Source: Lineus longissimus
Taxonomy: Eukaryota; Nemertea; Pilidiophora; Heteronemertea; Lineidae
Direction: 5' to 3'
NCBI RefSeq assembly: GCF_910592395.1
Contig: NC_088308.1
Span: 10,119,001-10,183,000 of the forward strand
Length of the DNA stretch: 64,000 nt
Under the pieces are notes generated by a model that had not been told where the DNA came from, did no database searches, and saw nothing but the letters and a program-made list of their open reading frames with translations. Position numbers and translations under genes: made by a program. Shown here piece after piece: positions 22,890 through 32,514 of this stretch; the stretch's first letter is position 1, and every line of letters begins with the position of its first letter.

Positions 22890-24146
22890 ATGGCAACAGG
22901 ATATTTATTAAATACCGAAAGGGCACATAAGATTCCACTTGGTTTAAAAGCTGAGAGGCAGCATCATATCATTACTCATAACCCATCATCTGCTAACCCC
23001 AAAGAAACTTTGTATGTTAGAATACCGGCATTGCGAGAGAATACATTCTTTGTACCTAAATCTCTTTATCTGTCTGCTGATGTAACCATTTCTGGTGATT
23101 CTAAAAATAGTGTTGTAAATAATCTTGGTAGAAACCTGATTTCAAAGATGGTGGTTAAGTGGGGAACAGAGCAGATATTTGACCTTGACGAATACAGTCA
23201 TTATTCTACATTTAAAGATCTGTGGCTAACTGGAGAAGAAAGAAATGATAGAGTTTTTCAGGGTATTCAATCAGAAAATCTTAGAGAATTAAGATCAGGA
23301 GTCGCTGAAGCTGATGTCACTGGAGAAACAGCTAATGAAAAGACTTTAAAGAAAGTGTTTGACAAGAAGTACAAAAGACCATTAGATTTTGAACTATTCC
23401 ATCATCATGCTCCATTTTACAAGTTTCCAATTCAAGAAGATGTGATTATTGAAATAACTTTAGCACCAAAGGAGGAAATCATAGTCACCACAACAACAGC
23501 TAGCATGGGCTACAAACTAGAGAATATTTGTTTTGAATATGATACCGTAGCCAACAAAATGATTGCTAGTCAATTGAGTAACAAGTACAACTCTGGATTC
23601 TCAATATTTTATGATTGGGTAGACCATTTTAAGACAGTCAATGTTACTGCTAATGAAACACTAATTAATGAGAACATCAACTTTCCAAGAATGTCTATTA
23701 AAGGATTATTATTACTATTTGTGTCTGACTATGTAGATGGAGCTAGAGATTCAGAGAAGTTTGAAAACCCTAACATAATTAAAGTGCAGATCACAATAGA
23801 GGGTGTTGCCAATCAGGTGTTCCCAGAAGGAATGAGAATGATGGATCAATGGGAGGAGATCAAGAAACATTTTATGTCTGAAGATTTGAAGAAAACTCAT
23901 GACTGTAACATGACCATGGAGAAATACTATGGTGATTCTAATCACTATGGTTTATGGTTGGACCTGAGAACTTCTGAAGATAATCGTCTACACGGATCAG
24001 GAAAGAAGCTCCAGAACACAAAAGATGGTATTCAATTATCTATTACAAAGAAATCTGGAAAGGGACCATACAAAATGCACATATTCGTGGTTTCTGACGC
24101 CCAGGTTAACATTCAGAATTCTCAGATTGCTTCACTCCAACACTGA
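22890..24146 (+). CDS. Major capsid protein, double jelly-roll (hexon-like)
   Basis: 418 residues, first gene from the left TIR, no breaks. The sequence resembles the major capsid proteins of Polintons: an N-terminal extended part with ETLYVRIPALRENTFFVPKSLYLS, an internal HHHAPFYKFPIQEDV strand region, and IFVVSDAQVNIQ near the end. These proteins form the trimeric capsomers of an icosahedral shell. Its place beside penton-like and packaging genes supports this. The start context aataaatagaaaATGG is close to that of PolB. Length is at the short end for the family. I infer the fold from sequence style and gene context; structure prediction would settle it. Confidence 0.7.
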   Translation: MATGYLLNTERAHKIPLGLKAERQHHIITHNPSSANPKETLYVRIPALRENTFFVPKSLYLSADVTISGDSKNSVVNNLGRNLISKMVVKWGTEQIFDLDEYSHYSTFKDLWLTGEERNDRVFQGIQSENLRELRSGVAEADVTGETANEKTLKKVFDKKYKRPLDFELFHHHAPFYKFPIQEDVIIEITLAPKEEIIVTTTTASMGYKLENICFEYDTVANKMIASQLSNKYNSGFSIFYDWVDHFKTVNVTANETLINENINFPRMSIKGLLLLFVSDYVDGARDSEKFENPNIIKVQITIEGVANQVFPEGMRMMDQWEEIKKHFMSEDLKKTHDCNMTMEKYYGDSNHYGLWLDLRTSEDNRLHGSGKKLQNTKDGIQLSITKKSGKGPYKMHIFVVSDAQVNIQNSQIASLQH

Positions 24147-24224
24147 AACAAAGTTCGTACAACACTAAATTAAATACTGAATACTAGATAAATGAGTTTT
24201 ACTAGTGATTTTCTAAGTAATTAA

Positions 24225-24461
24225 ATGGATACACCAGGAAAGAAAGATATCATAAATACACTGTATCAAAGTTTACTGTTGGCATCAACAACAATTGGTT
24301 ACTCTATGTTACTGAAAAGGTTCTTGAGAATCAATATTGGTCCCCCAAGTCAGGCCAACCTAGAGGAAATTCTTAAACTGGGAGGAACTGTAGCTATCAG
24401 TAATGGAACATTAGAGTACCTTTACGATCAAGGAATCCTACGCAGAAATATTATGAAGTAA
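24225..24461 (+). CDS. Small membrane protein conserved in this Polinton type
   Basis: 78 residues with one strong hydrophobic segment (LYQSLLLASTTIGYSMLL, about residues 14-31) and a polar helical C-terminus ending in ILRRNIMK. Small single-membrane-segment proteins next to the capsid genes are common in animal Polintons; the role is unknown, perhaps virion membrane or assembly. ATG is preceded by TAAT-TAA with the stop of a 10-codon upstream ORF (24192-24224) directly abutting it. Confidence 0.6.
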   Translation: MDTPGKKDIINTLYQSLLLASTTIGYSMLLKRFLRINIGPPSQANLEEILKLGGTVAISNGTLEYLYDQGILRRNIMK

Positions 24462-24518
24462 GAATAATTTACTTATTTGATAAAAGGTAAATTTGAAAAC
24501 GAAAATTTGCTTAAGTAA

Positions 24519-25286
24519 ATGGTTACTGTAATGAACATAGATTCAAGTGACTATCCAGATCAGAGTTCAAGTGATTTAACAGTCAATCTCAAGACTGAAA
24601 TTCAAGATGCATGTAGCATCTCTTTAACTTTTGCAGTAATACCTTGTACATTCTACAACATAAGTGCAGCCAGGGAGAATAACCGAATCAAAGTTAAGGG
24701 GTTTGATGTGGCAGAGATTACGCTACCAGATGGTCTCTATGACCTACAGAGCTTTTCAAAAGTATTTGCAGATAAGTTGAAAGAAAATAGTATGAGTAGA
24801 GGTGCTGTCAGATTTGACCTTGAAGAACCAACAGGTAAGGCCATCTTACACTTCCTAAAGAGAAAAAATGAGGCGCATTATCAGATCTATTTTCTTGGTA
24901 AAAGTAATGAATTATTTGGCATGAAATCAGAATGGCCTTACCCTTTAGACAATAAAAGTAAGGATGATGTTGTAAGCGAGAAACCCATCAATTTTAGACC
25001 AATTAACCATTTTGTTTTTCACTGTGACATAATCGAATCTAATAGTGTATTAAGTAATGGTGAAGCATCTGATGTGCTAACCACAAGACCAATAAAGGAA
25101 GCTAATTTTGGGGATTTAATAGCATACACATTTGAGAAACCAATAGCAATTCCCTGTAAACCAAGATTCAATAAGCTGAATATTCGCTTAACTGATGAAA
25201 AAGGTGACATCATCGATCTTAATGGTCATAATGTACAGTACCAATTGGTATTAACTCGAGCTATGCTCTCAGGGACACATCATTGA
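24519..25286 (+). CDS. Penton-like single jelly-roll capsid protein 1
   Basis: 255 residues, intact. It starts MVTVMNIDSSDYPDQSSSDL, continues with a beta-rich body, and near the end has FNKLNIRLTDEKGDIIDLNG, the pattern typical of Polinton minor capsid (penton) proteins (LxIRxxDxxGxxxxFNG). It would form the vertex pentamers. The last 11 residues (TRAMLSGTHH region) come from a mini-hairpin repeat at 25256-25278, so the natural C-terminus has been replaced or extended. ATG follows gtaaATGG. Confidence 0.7.
   Translation: MVTVMNIDSSDYPDQSSSDLTVNLKTEIQDACSISLTFAVIPCTFYNISAARENNRIKVKGFDVAEITLPDGLYDLQSFSKVFADKLKENSMSRGAVRFDLEEPTGKAILHFLKRKNEAHYQIYFLGKSNELFGMKSEWPYPLDNKSKDDVVSEKPINFRPINHFVFHCDIIESNSVLSNGEASDVLTTRPIKEANFGDLIAYTFEKPIAIPCKPRFNKLNIRLTDEKGDIIDLNGHNVQYQLVLTRAMLSGTHH
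25256..25278 (+). repeat. Mini-hairpin repeat (penton-like gene end)
   Basis: GAGC-TAT-GCTC TCA then a decayed second arm. It supplies the C-terminal residues of the first penton-like protein. Confidence 0.75.
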
Positions 25287-25308
25287 AATTAAAATTCATT
25301 GAAATTAA

Positions 25309-25767
25309 ATGGCTGGCATTGGTATGTTATTTGGATATGCAATAATCAATGGATTAGCATTCACTGGATCCGGTTACCTTTTTAAAAAACTAGACAAAAA
25401 CGGTTATGAGACTGAAGTGAAAAGACATGATTTGGCTCAGGAGCAATTACAGAAGGCCTCCACAGAATGGGATGAGCATAGGAAAAGTACCATTGACTTC
25501 GTTAATCTTGAATTAAAGAGAGAAAGAGACGCTTCTATTGATTTTAACAATACTGATTCAGCACTTACTGTTTACAATCATTTACATCCAGAAAGAACTA
25601 TTGTACTACCTCAGCGACCACAATTAAGTGATTACTACCAACCTAGTGATGAAATGAAGAAATACGAGTACCTATGGATTATCCTAGGACTTAGTGGTTT
25701 AGGGTTAATAATTTATTATTTTACTAGGGTTAGAAAGACTAAGACCATTGATCGGACACAGTCCTGA
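25309..25767 (+). CDS. Two-membrane-segment virion-type protein of unknown function
   Basis: 152 residues. A hydrophobic Gly-rich N-terminal segment (MLFGYAIINGLAFTGSGYLF) is followed by a charged coiled-coil-like region, a Pro-rich linker (PQRPQLSDYYQPS) and a C-terminal membrane helix (YLWIILGLSGLGLIIYYF). This layout recurs in related animal Polintons between the penton and ATPase genes. The stop codon TGA and the last residues are supplied by the first unit of a hairpin array (25754-25816). Start context ttaaATGG. Confidence 0.6.
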   Translation: MAGIGMLFGYAIINGLAFTGSGYLFKKLDKNGYETEVKRHDLAQEQLQKASTEWDEHRKSTIDFVNLELKRERDASIDFNNTDSALTVYNHLHPERTIVLPQRPQLSDYYQPSDEMKKYEYLWIILGLSGLGLIIYYFTRVRKTKTIDRTQS

Positions 25768-25816
25768 TGATCGGACACAGTCCTGATGATCGGACACAGT
25801 CCTGAGAGCATAGCTC
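25752..25816. repeat. Mini-hairpin array between convergent genes
   Basis: Three copies of GGAC-ACA-GTCC spaced by 19 bp, then GAGC-ATA-GCTC. The first copy provides the TGA stop of the rightward gene. The ATPase gene ends just to the right. Confidence 0.85.
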
Positions 25817-25830
25817 AATCAGAAGCGGGA

Positions 25831-26451
25831 CTAAGATTTTTGATGGGAAAGAGTAAATCCAAATGGATGTTGTAGTCTAATGATCAGTTTTGATCCTTTT
25901 TTCATCTTAAGTTCTTCTATGTAGTACTGTCTTTTCTCCTTAGGAATAACACTGTTTTCTTCTAAGGCATCTTTCATGGCTGATTCATCCTTATTAAAAA
26001 ATAATACTAAAATTCTTATGTTCTCTCTGTAGTCCTTGACAACTGAATTGTACTTCTGAACTAGTAACCAAACAGTGAGATTGTAGTGCCTGCCGGAAAA
26101 GGCAAGATTACATAACTCGGACACCTTCTTTTTTGTGTCTCTCAAATTAGCACAGTCATCAATGAGGAATAATGTGTTAGAACCAGCAAAGGTCAGAGTA
26201 GCAAACTGAAGCACAAGGTCCAAATTACTGGCCACAGCTTCGGGATTAACTATGTAGACGTTCTTGTCTTGGTAAATCCATTTCCTTTCATATGTCTTAT
26301 TGTTGAAATATGTTGGACAGAAAATGACTATGTTCTGGAACTTGTGCCGATACGCCTTTTCTAAGAGGTCAAGGGCAAAATATGTCTTACCACAATTGGT
26401 AACACCAGAAATTAACATATTGTGTGGCTCGTAAATAAATACTTCACTCAT
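25831..26451 (-). CDS. DNA-packaging ATPase, FtsK/HerA (A32-like) type
   Basis: 206 residues, intact. Walker A is GVTNCGKT (residues 16-23), Walker B is TLFLIDDC (Asp 98-99), and WLLVQ lies about 35 residues downstream as in A32-like ATPases. It pumps genome DNA into the procapsid. It is encoded opposite to the flanking genes: convergent with 25309-25767 (hairpin array between them) and divergent from integrase with only 4 bp between the two start codons. Start context tttaaATGA. Confidence 0.88.
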   Translation of the reverse strand: MSEVFIYEPHNMLISGVTNCGKTYFALDLLEKAYRHKFQNIVIFCPTYFNNKTYERKWIYQDKNVYIVNPEAVASNLDLVLQFATLTFAGSNTLFLIDDCANLRDTKKKVSELCNLAFSGRHYNLTVWLLVQKYNSVVKDYRENIRILVLFFNKDESAMKDALEENSVIPKEKRQYYIEELKMKKGSKLIIRLQHPFGFTLSHQKS

Positions 26452-26455
26452 TTAA

Positions 26456-27607
26456 ATGAATGTAAAGGATGACACACAGCAGTATCTAAGGGATTTGTAC
26501 TACAACCCCGAGAGTCCCGTGGCTTACAGTTCTTTGAGTAAAATCTGGAAACAGGTCAAGGAAGATATGACTTCGTCACGAGAGCAGAGCACAACTTCGT
26601 TGTTAGGGACAAAGTCCCGCTCAGGAAAACTTATTAAACAAAAAGAAGTGAAAGAATTTCTAGAAACACTACCAACTCACCAACTACACAAACCGGCCAT
26701 TAAGAAATTCACCTTCAGGAAGACAATGGTATCGTACATCGATCAACAATGGCAAGCAGATCTGGTTGACATGCAAAAATTCGAGAAACAAAATAAAGGC
26801 AACAGATTCATTTTAACAGTCATAGATCTATTTAGTCGTTTTTCTTGGGCTCTAGCAGTTAAGAGTAAGAGGGGAGAAGAAATCAGAGATGCATTTAAAG
26901 TGATATTTGAGGAAGCAAAACCAACGAAAATCCAGTTTGATGACGGTAAAGAATTTTACAACAAACACTTCAAGGAACTCTTAACAGAAAATGACATAGA
27001 ATGGTTCTCCACAAAATCTGATAAGAAGGCAGCAGTAGTAGAGAGATTCAATAGAACCCTTAAAGAAAAAATGTGGCGTTATTTCACCGCTAAGGAGACT
27101 GACAAGTGGATTGACGTTCTGGATGACCTGGTCAGCGGCTACAATAACACATTTCACTCATCAATAGGTATGAAACCTGTAGACGCCAGAAAGATGGAAA
27201 ACGAAGGAACAGTGTGGTACAATCTTTACGGTCTTCACCTCAAAGAGACATTTGGTGATCCGAAGTACAAAGTAGGTGACAGTGTAAGAATTTCAAAGTA
27301 CAAGTCCATTTTCGGTAAAGGTTACATGCCCAACTACACTGAGGAGGTGTTCCAAATCAAACAGATCATCTTTACTCACCCTATCGTCTACAAGCTTGAG
27401 GATTACCACAAAGAAGAAATTCAAGGATATTTCTATGAAGAGGAATTGAGCTATGTTCCTAATCCTGACCAGCTAGAGTACAAGATCGAGAAAATCCTAA
27501 GGTACAAGACCAGTAAAGGCAAGAAATACGGATTAGTGAAGTGGAAGGGTTACAGTGATAAGTTCAATGAATGGTTACCAGTTTCTGATATCAAATCATT
27601 GAAATGA
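26456..27607 (+). CDS. Retroviral-type integrase with chromodomain
   Basis: 383 residues, intact. The core has the D,D,E set at about D102 (WQADLVDM), D162 (FDDGKEF) and E196 (VVERFNRTL). A chromodomain closes the protein (about residues 338-380; KYGLVKWKGYSDKFNEWLP). It catalyses insertion of the linear element and explains the 6-bp target duplication. A mini-hairpin repeat (26568-26618) is inserted in frame near residues 38-55, ahead of the core, apparently tolerated. The sequence differs clearly from the integrase of element 2. Confidence 0.93.
   Translation: MNVKDDTQQYLRDLYYNPESPVAYSSLSKIWKQVKEDMTSSREQSTTSLLGTKSRSGKLIKQKEVKEFLETLPTHQLHKPAIKKFTFRKTMVSYIDQQWQADLVDMQKFEKQNKGNRFILTVIDLFSRFSWALAVKSKRGEEIRDAFKVIFEEAKPTKIQFDDGKEFYNKHFKELLTENDIEWFSTKSDKKAAVVERFNRTLKEKMWRYFTAKETDKWIDVLDDLVSGYNNTFHSSIGMKPVDARKMENEGTVWYNLYGLHLKETFGDPKYKVGDSVRISKYKSIFGKGYMPNYTEEVFQIKQIIFTHPIVYKLEDYHKEEIQGYFYEEELSYVPNPDQLEYKIEKILRYKTSKGKKYGLVKWKGYSDKFNEWLPVSDIKSLK
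26568..26618 (+). repeat. Mini-hairpin repeats inside integrase
   Basis: TGAC-TTC-GTCA, GAGC-AGA-GCAC and GGGAC-AAA-GTCCC, in frame within the integrase N-terminus. The spacer after the first unit is CGA. Confidence 0.8.
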
Positions 27608-27719
27608 AATAAAGTCTCTAAAGTGACTTAAGTCACAAGAACAAGTTCGAAAAACGTAATTTAAAAAAAAAATGTCCTACTAAATAAAGAAAGAAATGGA
27701 GGGAGCAATATTTGATAAT

Positions 27720-28020
27720 CAAAATGGTATGATGAATCAGAATAATATGATGAATCAGAATAATATGATGAATCATGATAATATGATGAATCATGATAAT
27801 ATGATGAATCAGAATATTCAGAAGTTTTTGTATTATTTGCATCAAAATAATATGTTAAATCAAAATATGATAAATCAGATTATGTTAAATCAAAATATGA
27901 TAAATCAGTTTATCTTAAATCAAAACATGGAAAATCAAAATATGGAAAATCAAAACATGGAAAATCAAAATATGATAAATCAGAATAATATGATGAATCA
28001 AAACATGGAAAATCAACCTA
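27720..28020 (+). repeat. Short tandem repeats coding for MNQNNM-like peptide
   Basis: Imperfect repeats of aatatgatgaatcagaat and aaaatcaaaatatgg type, giving an Asn/Met/Gln-rich tract at the start of the zinc/HNH-like protein. Confidence 0.85.
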
Positions 28021-28315
28021 CAATTTATTGTGTTAAGTGCTGTGAAAAGAAACCTGAAATTAATTTTGAAAAGAACAGGCGTAATAAACTACTTGATTAT
28101 TGTAAAGAATGTGGTTCAAGTAAAATCAAGGGATGTAATAAATGTTATGAAAATAAATTACTAAGTGATGGTGAATTTGGTAAAAACGGAAATAGAGGTA
28201 ACTGCAGATCATGTTTTAATTCATATTACAAAAAGGATTACCTTGACCAAAATGGTAATAGAGACAGACACAAAATTAGAGTTGGTCTAAACCGCATTTC
28301 TAAGGGAGAGTGTAA

Positions 28316-28343
28316 TCGAGCTCTGCTCTCAGGACGAAGTCTG
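28316..28343 (+). repeat. Mini-hairpin repeat inside zinc/HNH-like gene
   Basis: GAGC-TCT-GCTC TCA GGAC-GAA-GTCT, coding RALLSGRSL. Confidence 0.85.
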
Positions 28344-28425
28344 ACCGGTAATTCATCATTCAATCTAGGATGTACAGACAGTTTCTTCTCACAGTGGTTA
28401 GAGTACCAGAGGAGTCTATCTCCAA

Positions 28426-28454
28426 TAGGACAAAGTCCCGAGAACAGAGTTCGA
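28426..28454 (+). repeat. Mini-hairpin repeat inside zinc/HNH-like gene, inverted order
   Basis: GGAC-AAA-GTCC CGA GAAC-AGA-GTTC, coding GQSPENRV. Confidence 0.85.
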
Positions 28455-28904
28455 ATAGTAGAAGAAGAGTTGGATCATGTCTTACCAATCAAGGAATTCA
28501 AAGATAAACCTGAACTGTGCTTTGCTTGGTTTAACATTAGACCAATGGAAAAGACAAAAAAAAAAAGAAGAGTGCTAAAGTAGACTACACACTATTTAAG
28601 GATCAATTGGATAGGTCAATGGATTTCATGGTAAAGATGAGAAGTGAAAACTGGTTTGTCTTTCGAGACCAGGATGTAATACCAAATTGGAAAATAGTGA
28701 TATCACAGCATTTCGGGGATTATCTTCGTGATGAAAATATGATTCTGCTTGATAGATTATCGAATTTAAATAATAACATGAGAATGAACCAGAACATTAA
28801 CATATGTAGTCAGACAGAAATCATAAACGAGATGATTAAGTTGAATAATAGACTTGAAAGAAATTTACTCTTTGCAGTGAATTGATTTTATTTTACTTAA
28901 TTAA

Positions 28905-29156
28905 ATGAATAGAACTTGGGGTTACACAAAACGACCACGTAATTGGAAAGAAAGATTAGAACGATTTCATAGAGAATTAGAGGCAGAAGTAGAGTCAAAG
29001 TTGGAGCCTGGTCCCGAAAAACCTTTAAAACCTGCTGTGCCTGCTGGGTCAGAAAAACCTTTAAAATTTAATGTACTTCAAAAACCTGTAGTGTCTGTAG
29101 GATCAACACTAAACACTAGAAATGACAGAACAACTGATTCTAGTTATTCCCACTAA
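28905..29156 (+). CDS. Unrecognised small protein, 83 residues
   Basis: Basic N-terminus (MNRTWGYTKRPRNWKERL), then a Pro/Lys-rich part with two KPLK repeats. No domain is recognised. It stands between genes of the same strand, with ttaaATGA before the start and only 4 bp to the next ATG, so it is likely expressed with them. Confidence 0.45.
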   Translation: MNRTWGYTKRPRNWKERLERFHRELEAEVESKLEPGPEKPLKPAVPAGSEKPLKFNVLQKPVVSVGSTLNTRNDRTTDSSYSH

Positions 29157-29160
29157 TTAA

Positions 29161-29820
29161 ATGGATGGAGACAATAAGGTTTATCCAGATTTAAGTAATT
29201 TAAACTCTGAAAGTCAATTGAACTATGAAAGGTCTGAAAAGCATACAGAAAGTAACCCTCAGGCTTTCAGACTACAACAAATATGTGAGGTTAAGAGTTT
29301 CTTAGAAAGCGAGATTGAATTTAGAAGAAAGATATTTTCAAAGTACAAAAAAGCATTTAGCGTAATTACTGGCATTAGCCACTTCCTTAATTTTGCCAGC
29401 GTTGCAGCTGGCTCTGTTGGTGTTTCCGCTCTAGCTGGTGTCATCACGGCACCGATAGGCTTAGCTTTGGGTGGCGTAACAATAGGTAGTGCCATTATTT
29501 CATCAGCCTTAGGCTGGGAGAAAAAGAATATTCTAAGGAAAATTGAAAAGCATGAGAATATCAGAATGTTGGCAATTTCAAAACTGAACACAATAAATGA
29601 TTTGGTTAGTAAAGCCTTAACCGATTCTCACATATCTACAGATGAGTTTACTTTGATTCTCAAGGAGAAGGAGAAATACATTTCGATGAAAAATGCCATT
29701 AGGAAAAAACAAAGGGAGGCAAGTTCAGCTGTTGATGTAGAGTCTTTAAAGAAGACTTTTTTAGAAGAAGGAAAAAAACTAGCACAGACAGAGATGCTAG
29801 AAAAACTAAAAGTTCAGTAA
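29161..29820 (+). CDS. Conserved Polinton protein with hydrophobic core, unknown function
   Basis: 219 residues. A helical N-terminus is followed by a long Ala/Gly/Val-rich hydrophobic stretch (about residues 78-122; SVAAGSVGVSALAGVITAPIG) that could be one or two membrane helices, and then a Lys/Glu-rich coiled-coil C-terminus (LKEKEKYISMKNAI). The same arrangement is common in cnidarian-type Polintons, where the role is also unknown. It is intact, and its stop faces the end of PolB across a hairpin cluster. Confidence 0.6.
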   Translation: MDGDNKVYPDLSNLNSESQLNYERSEKHTESNPQAFRLQQICEVKSFLESEIEFRRKIFSKYKKAFSVITGISHFLNFASVAAGSVGVSALAGVITAPIGLALGGVTIGSAIISSALGWEKKNILRKIEKHENIRMLAISKLNTINDLVSKALTDSHISTDEFTLILKEKEKYISMKNAIRKKQREASSAVDVESLKKTFLEEGKKLAQTEMLEKLKVQ

Positions 29821-29951
29821 ATCAAACAGGACCCGGACTACATCCTAATCCTAATGTGGTGTATCACTATCACTATTATCATGACTTCGGTGTTAGGGAT
29901 GAATTTCACCAAGTAACACTACCATCAGCACCACCCTATTCATTAGTTTAA

Positions 29952-30040
29952 TCGAACTTTGTTCTCTGGACGTAGTCCTAATCGAGCTATGCTCTAAAGA
30001 CGAAGTCGGACTAGGACAAAGTCCAGAGAGCAAAGCTCGA
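29952..30040. repeat. Mini-hairpin cluster between convergent genes
   Basis: Six units in a row: GAAC-TTT-GTTC, GGAC-GTA-GTCC, GAGC-TAT-GCTC, AGAC-GAA-GTC(G), GGAC-AAA-GTCC, GAGC-AAA-GCTC. It lies in the only gap between the stops of 29161-29820 (+) and PolB (-). Confidence 0.85.
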
Positions 30041-30329
30041 CTCAAGCGAAGTTTGAATCGCTGTAATCTATGTAGCCTTCATAATACATTCCAAATGGTA
30101 AGGTGCTTATTCCATCTTCAAGTATGAACCTCTTGTCATCAAAAGGACTGAGGCTTTTTTTGTCAACTTCTTCCAAATAGATTTGGTGTTTATCTGATCT
30201 TAAGTGTCTCATCTTGTGGTAAAATGACCTACTCTTTTCAAGACAATCAACATAGTCATCAAATGAGATATTTCTCCTTACTACATTCTTGGCAATACCC
30301 TTCAATTTCTTAGAATCGTAATATTTTGT

Positions 30330-30355
30330 CGAACTCTGTTCTCCAGACATAGTTT
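30330..30355 (-). repeat. Mini-hairpin repeat in PolB C-terminal part
   Basis: GAAC-TCT-GTTC TCC AGAC-ATA-GTTT; the second stem keeps pairing through A-T and G-U pairs. Confidence 0.75.
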
Positions 30356-31293
30356 TGGTCCTGTAAGCGTACATCTTACTTCTCAGGGCAATGAATTCAG
30401 TCATCTCTACTCCTCCTAGCTCATCCTTAAAGTAGCCTGGTACCTTCTTCTTACTGGTATCATAGAGTGGATGATCTTTTGGATAATTACTGAAGTCAAA
30501 ATAGTGTTTCAACTCCTTTAAGTCTTTAGTTAAGTCATCAGTATTAATGTTAAGTACAAAGGAATCTGTATCTAGATACAGTAGTTCAATATTTTTCTAA
30601 CCAAAGTACGGTTGAAGAACTTCATAATAGAATTCATACATTAATAATTTAGACAATTCAAGTACTGAAGCTCCTATGTAGATTGGTTTGTTGAATTTCA
30701 TTGATGTTTTCCTCATGCTAATAGCAGCATTATGTTCGTCAAATACACATATCGATGAAAACCTGGGATTGGCCATTACATTCCTGGCTCTCTCCCCGTC
30801 CGATACAAATTCAATTTCAACCCTGTTCCTTATGTTCTCACAGGTCTTACCATAAAAAGAATTGTTCATCAGTTTAAAATAGTCTTTCTCAAAATCAGTC
30901 TTAGAATCCATACGTCTTTTAGTGTTAAAATCAATGTATGGTGCTAACCACTTTGATTGTTTAAAGCTTATCACTGAATGAACCCTCTTAAGTACCATTC
31001 CGTGCTTGAGGTAAAATTGTAGCATTCTGTAATGCACTATGTAATTAGTTTTATCCTTTTGTGTTAGTATTAGTTTCTCTACATTTGATCTTTTATCATC
31101 GCCCAGTAACTCTCTCTGGTAAGGACTTAATTCATCATCTTCAATAAAGAGAGATTCGGGACAGAATGGAAAGTTCCTTGACTTAAATTTAATATTTCCT
31201 GGATACTCCAAATCAACCTCTAAGAAGTAGCCTACTTCACTATCACTTGGAATTGCCATAATCTGCTCTTTACTGATAACATTCATGTTAAGT

Positions 31294-31320
31294 CGAGCTT
31301 TGTCCTGAGAGCATAGCTCG
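31294..31320 (-). repeat. Mini-hairpin repeat in PolB
   Basis: GAGC-TTT-GTCC TGA GAGC-ATA-GCTC. The first unit is a hybrid with mismatched arms, as if half of one unit had been exchanged for another. Confidence 0.75.
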
Positions 31321-32498
31321 AGTGGATCAATATCTATCATTTCAAAACTACCATAGGGTTGAGGTTCCATCATGGACCAGCCGTAGAGATTATTTGCGTC
31401 TACGTAGAGTAGTTTGTGGTGTTCATCTGCCTTGACATGTCTTGTTCCCATAACACCCGAAATTCCACCTCGTATTGCTTTCTCAAAAGTAAGTAAGATG
31501 TTGGTATCAGTCAGTAGTTCTAGGTTTATTCCTGTGTACTTCAAACCAGCTTGCCAGGTTAGGCCTGGTGCCGAGTAACAGTGACATGGATCTATCTGAA
31601 AGTAGTTCAAATTGACATCCCTGAATTTCTCAAATAAATCAGCTAAAAGGATCACATCAGTTTTGAGGTAGAGGTCAATGAACTCAGCGTGATTCCTGAT
31701 CTTGAAATGATCCCATATTACCTTAGCCTCATCATAGGCAGAATCAGGTGCCATTTCATTTTACAATTCGTCAAAAAACATAGACTTTTCTAGGTAAGTA
31801 ACATTGTAGCTTTCATGTGATGTGTAAAAAGAGTAAGGTACTGAACCCTTCTTCCTCAATAGCTTAAAGTCAGTGGTATTTGGGAACAGCTGTCTGGTAA
31901 TTTTAAAATCATCATCCAACATTGATTTGGTTATGTTGTCTAAACTGGACTGCAGGAATCTGTACGAGTCCAAAAACCTGAAACAACCGAACTGAAATGA
32001 GATGTATTCCTCTGATGTTTTGGCAAGTATTTTCAGTTTCTTGTACTTCGGTAGCTTAGTCATTAATTCTTTAATAAATAAGTGAGAATCGTAATTACTG
32101 AGATTGTGAAAAAACACTGGAACAAACATAGCTTTCTTTTCATTCAAATTACACGAGTTGTGAGCAGCACCTCGATATCTACCACAGTAGTGATCATGAT
32201 CCTTGACCTTGTCATATCCCAAAGGTTGATTACAATAGTAACAATGTGTTTCTAATTGATATTTATGCCAGTCTTCATCTGTCATTGTTAGAGGAAAGTT
32301 ACAGTTCAATAAATTAGAGAATTGTTCTTCCATCCTGATTAACCAATTACAGAACACATCTACAACATCAGCACCCCTGTGAGACACATACTGGCTACTG
32401 TAAAGGTGTGTGTAGTCTGAGTGAACATAAACACCAACAGCTGATGCATTTTGTTTAAAAAGTTTTTTAGTGGTAACAGTGGTATCTGTCTGAGTTGT

Positions 32499-32514
32499 GA
32501 GAGCAGAGCTCGAG
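32499..32514 (-). repeat. Single mini-hairpin in PolB
   Basis: GAGC-AGA-GCTC in frame near the exonuclease domain. Confidence 0.65.

Larger units (their letters stand above)
27696..28885 (+). pseudogene. Asn-rich repeat, zinc-binding and HNH-like protein, frameshifted in an A11 run
   Basis: The first ORF (27696-28583) has an N-terminal low-complexity region of MNQN-type repeats (residues 5-105), then CVKCC, CKECG, CNKC and CRSC zinc ligands, and then LDHVLPIKEF with a downstream CFAWFNIRPM, the pattern of an HNH-like nuclease fold. It runs into an 11-A tract (28556-28566), after which the fitting continuation lies in another frame up to 28885. The frame change may be an indel, a sequencing error, or slippage on the A tract. 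Two mini-hairpin repeats lie inside (28316-28343 and 28426-28454). Possible role: DNA processing; this is inference. Confidence 0.6.
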
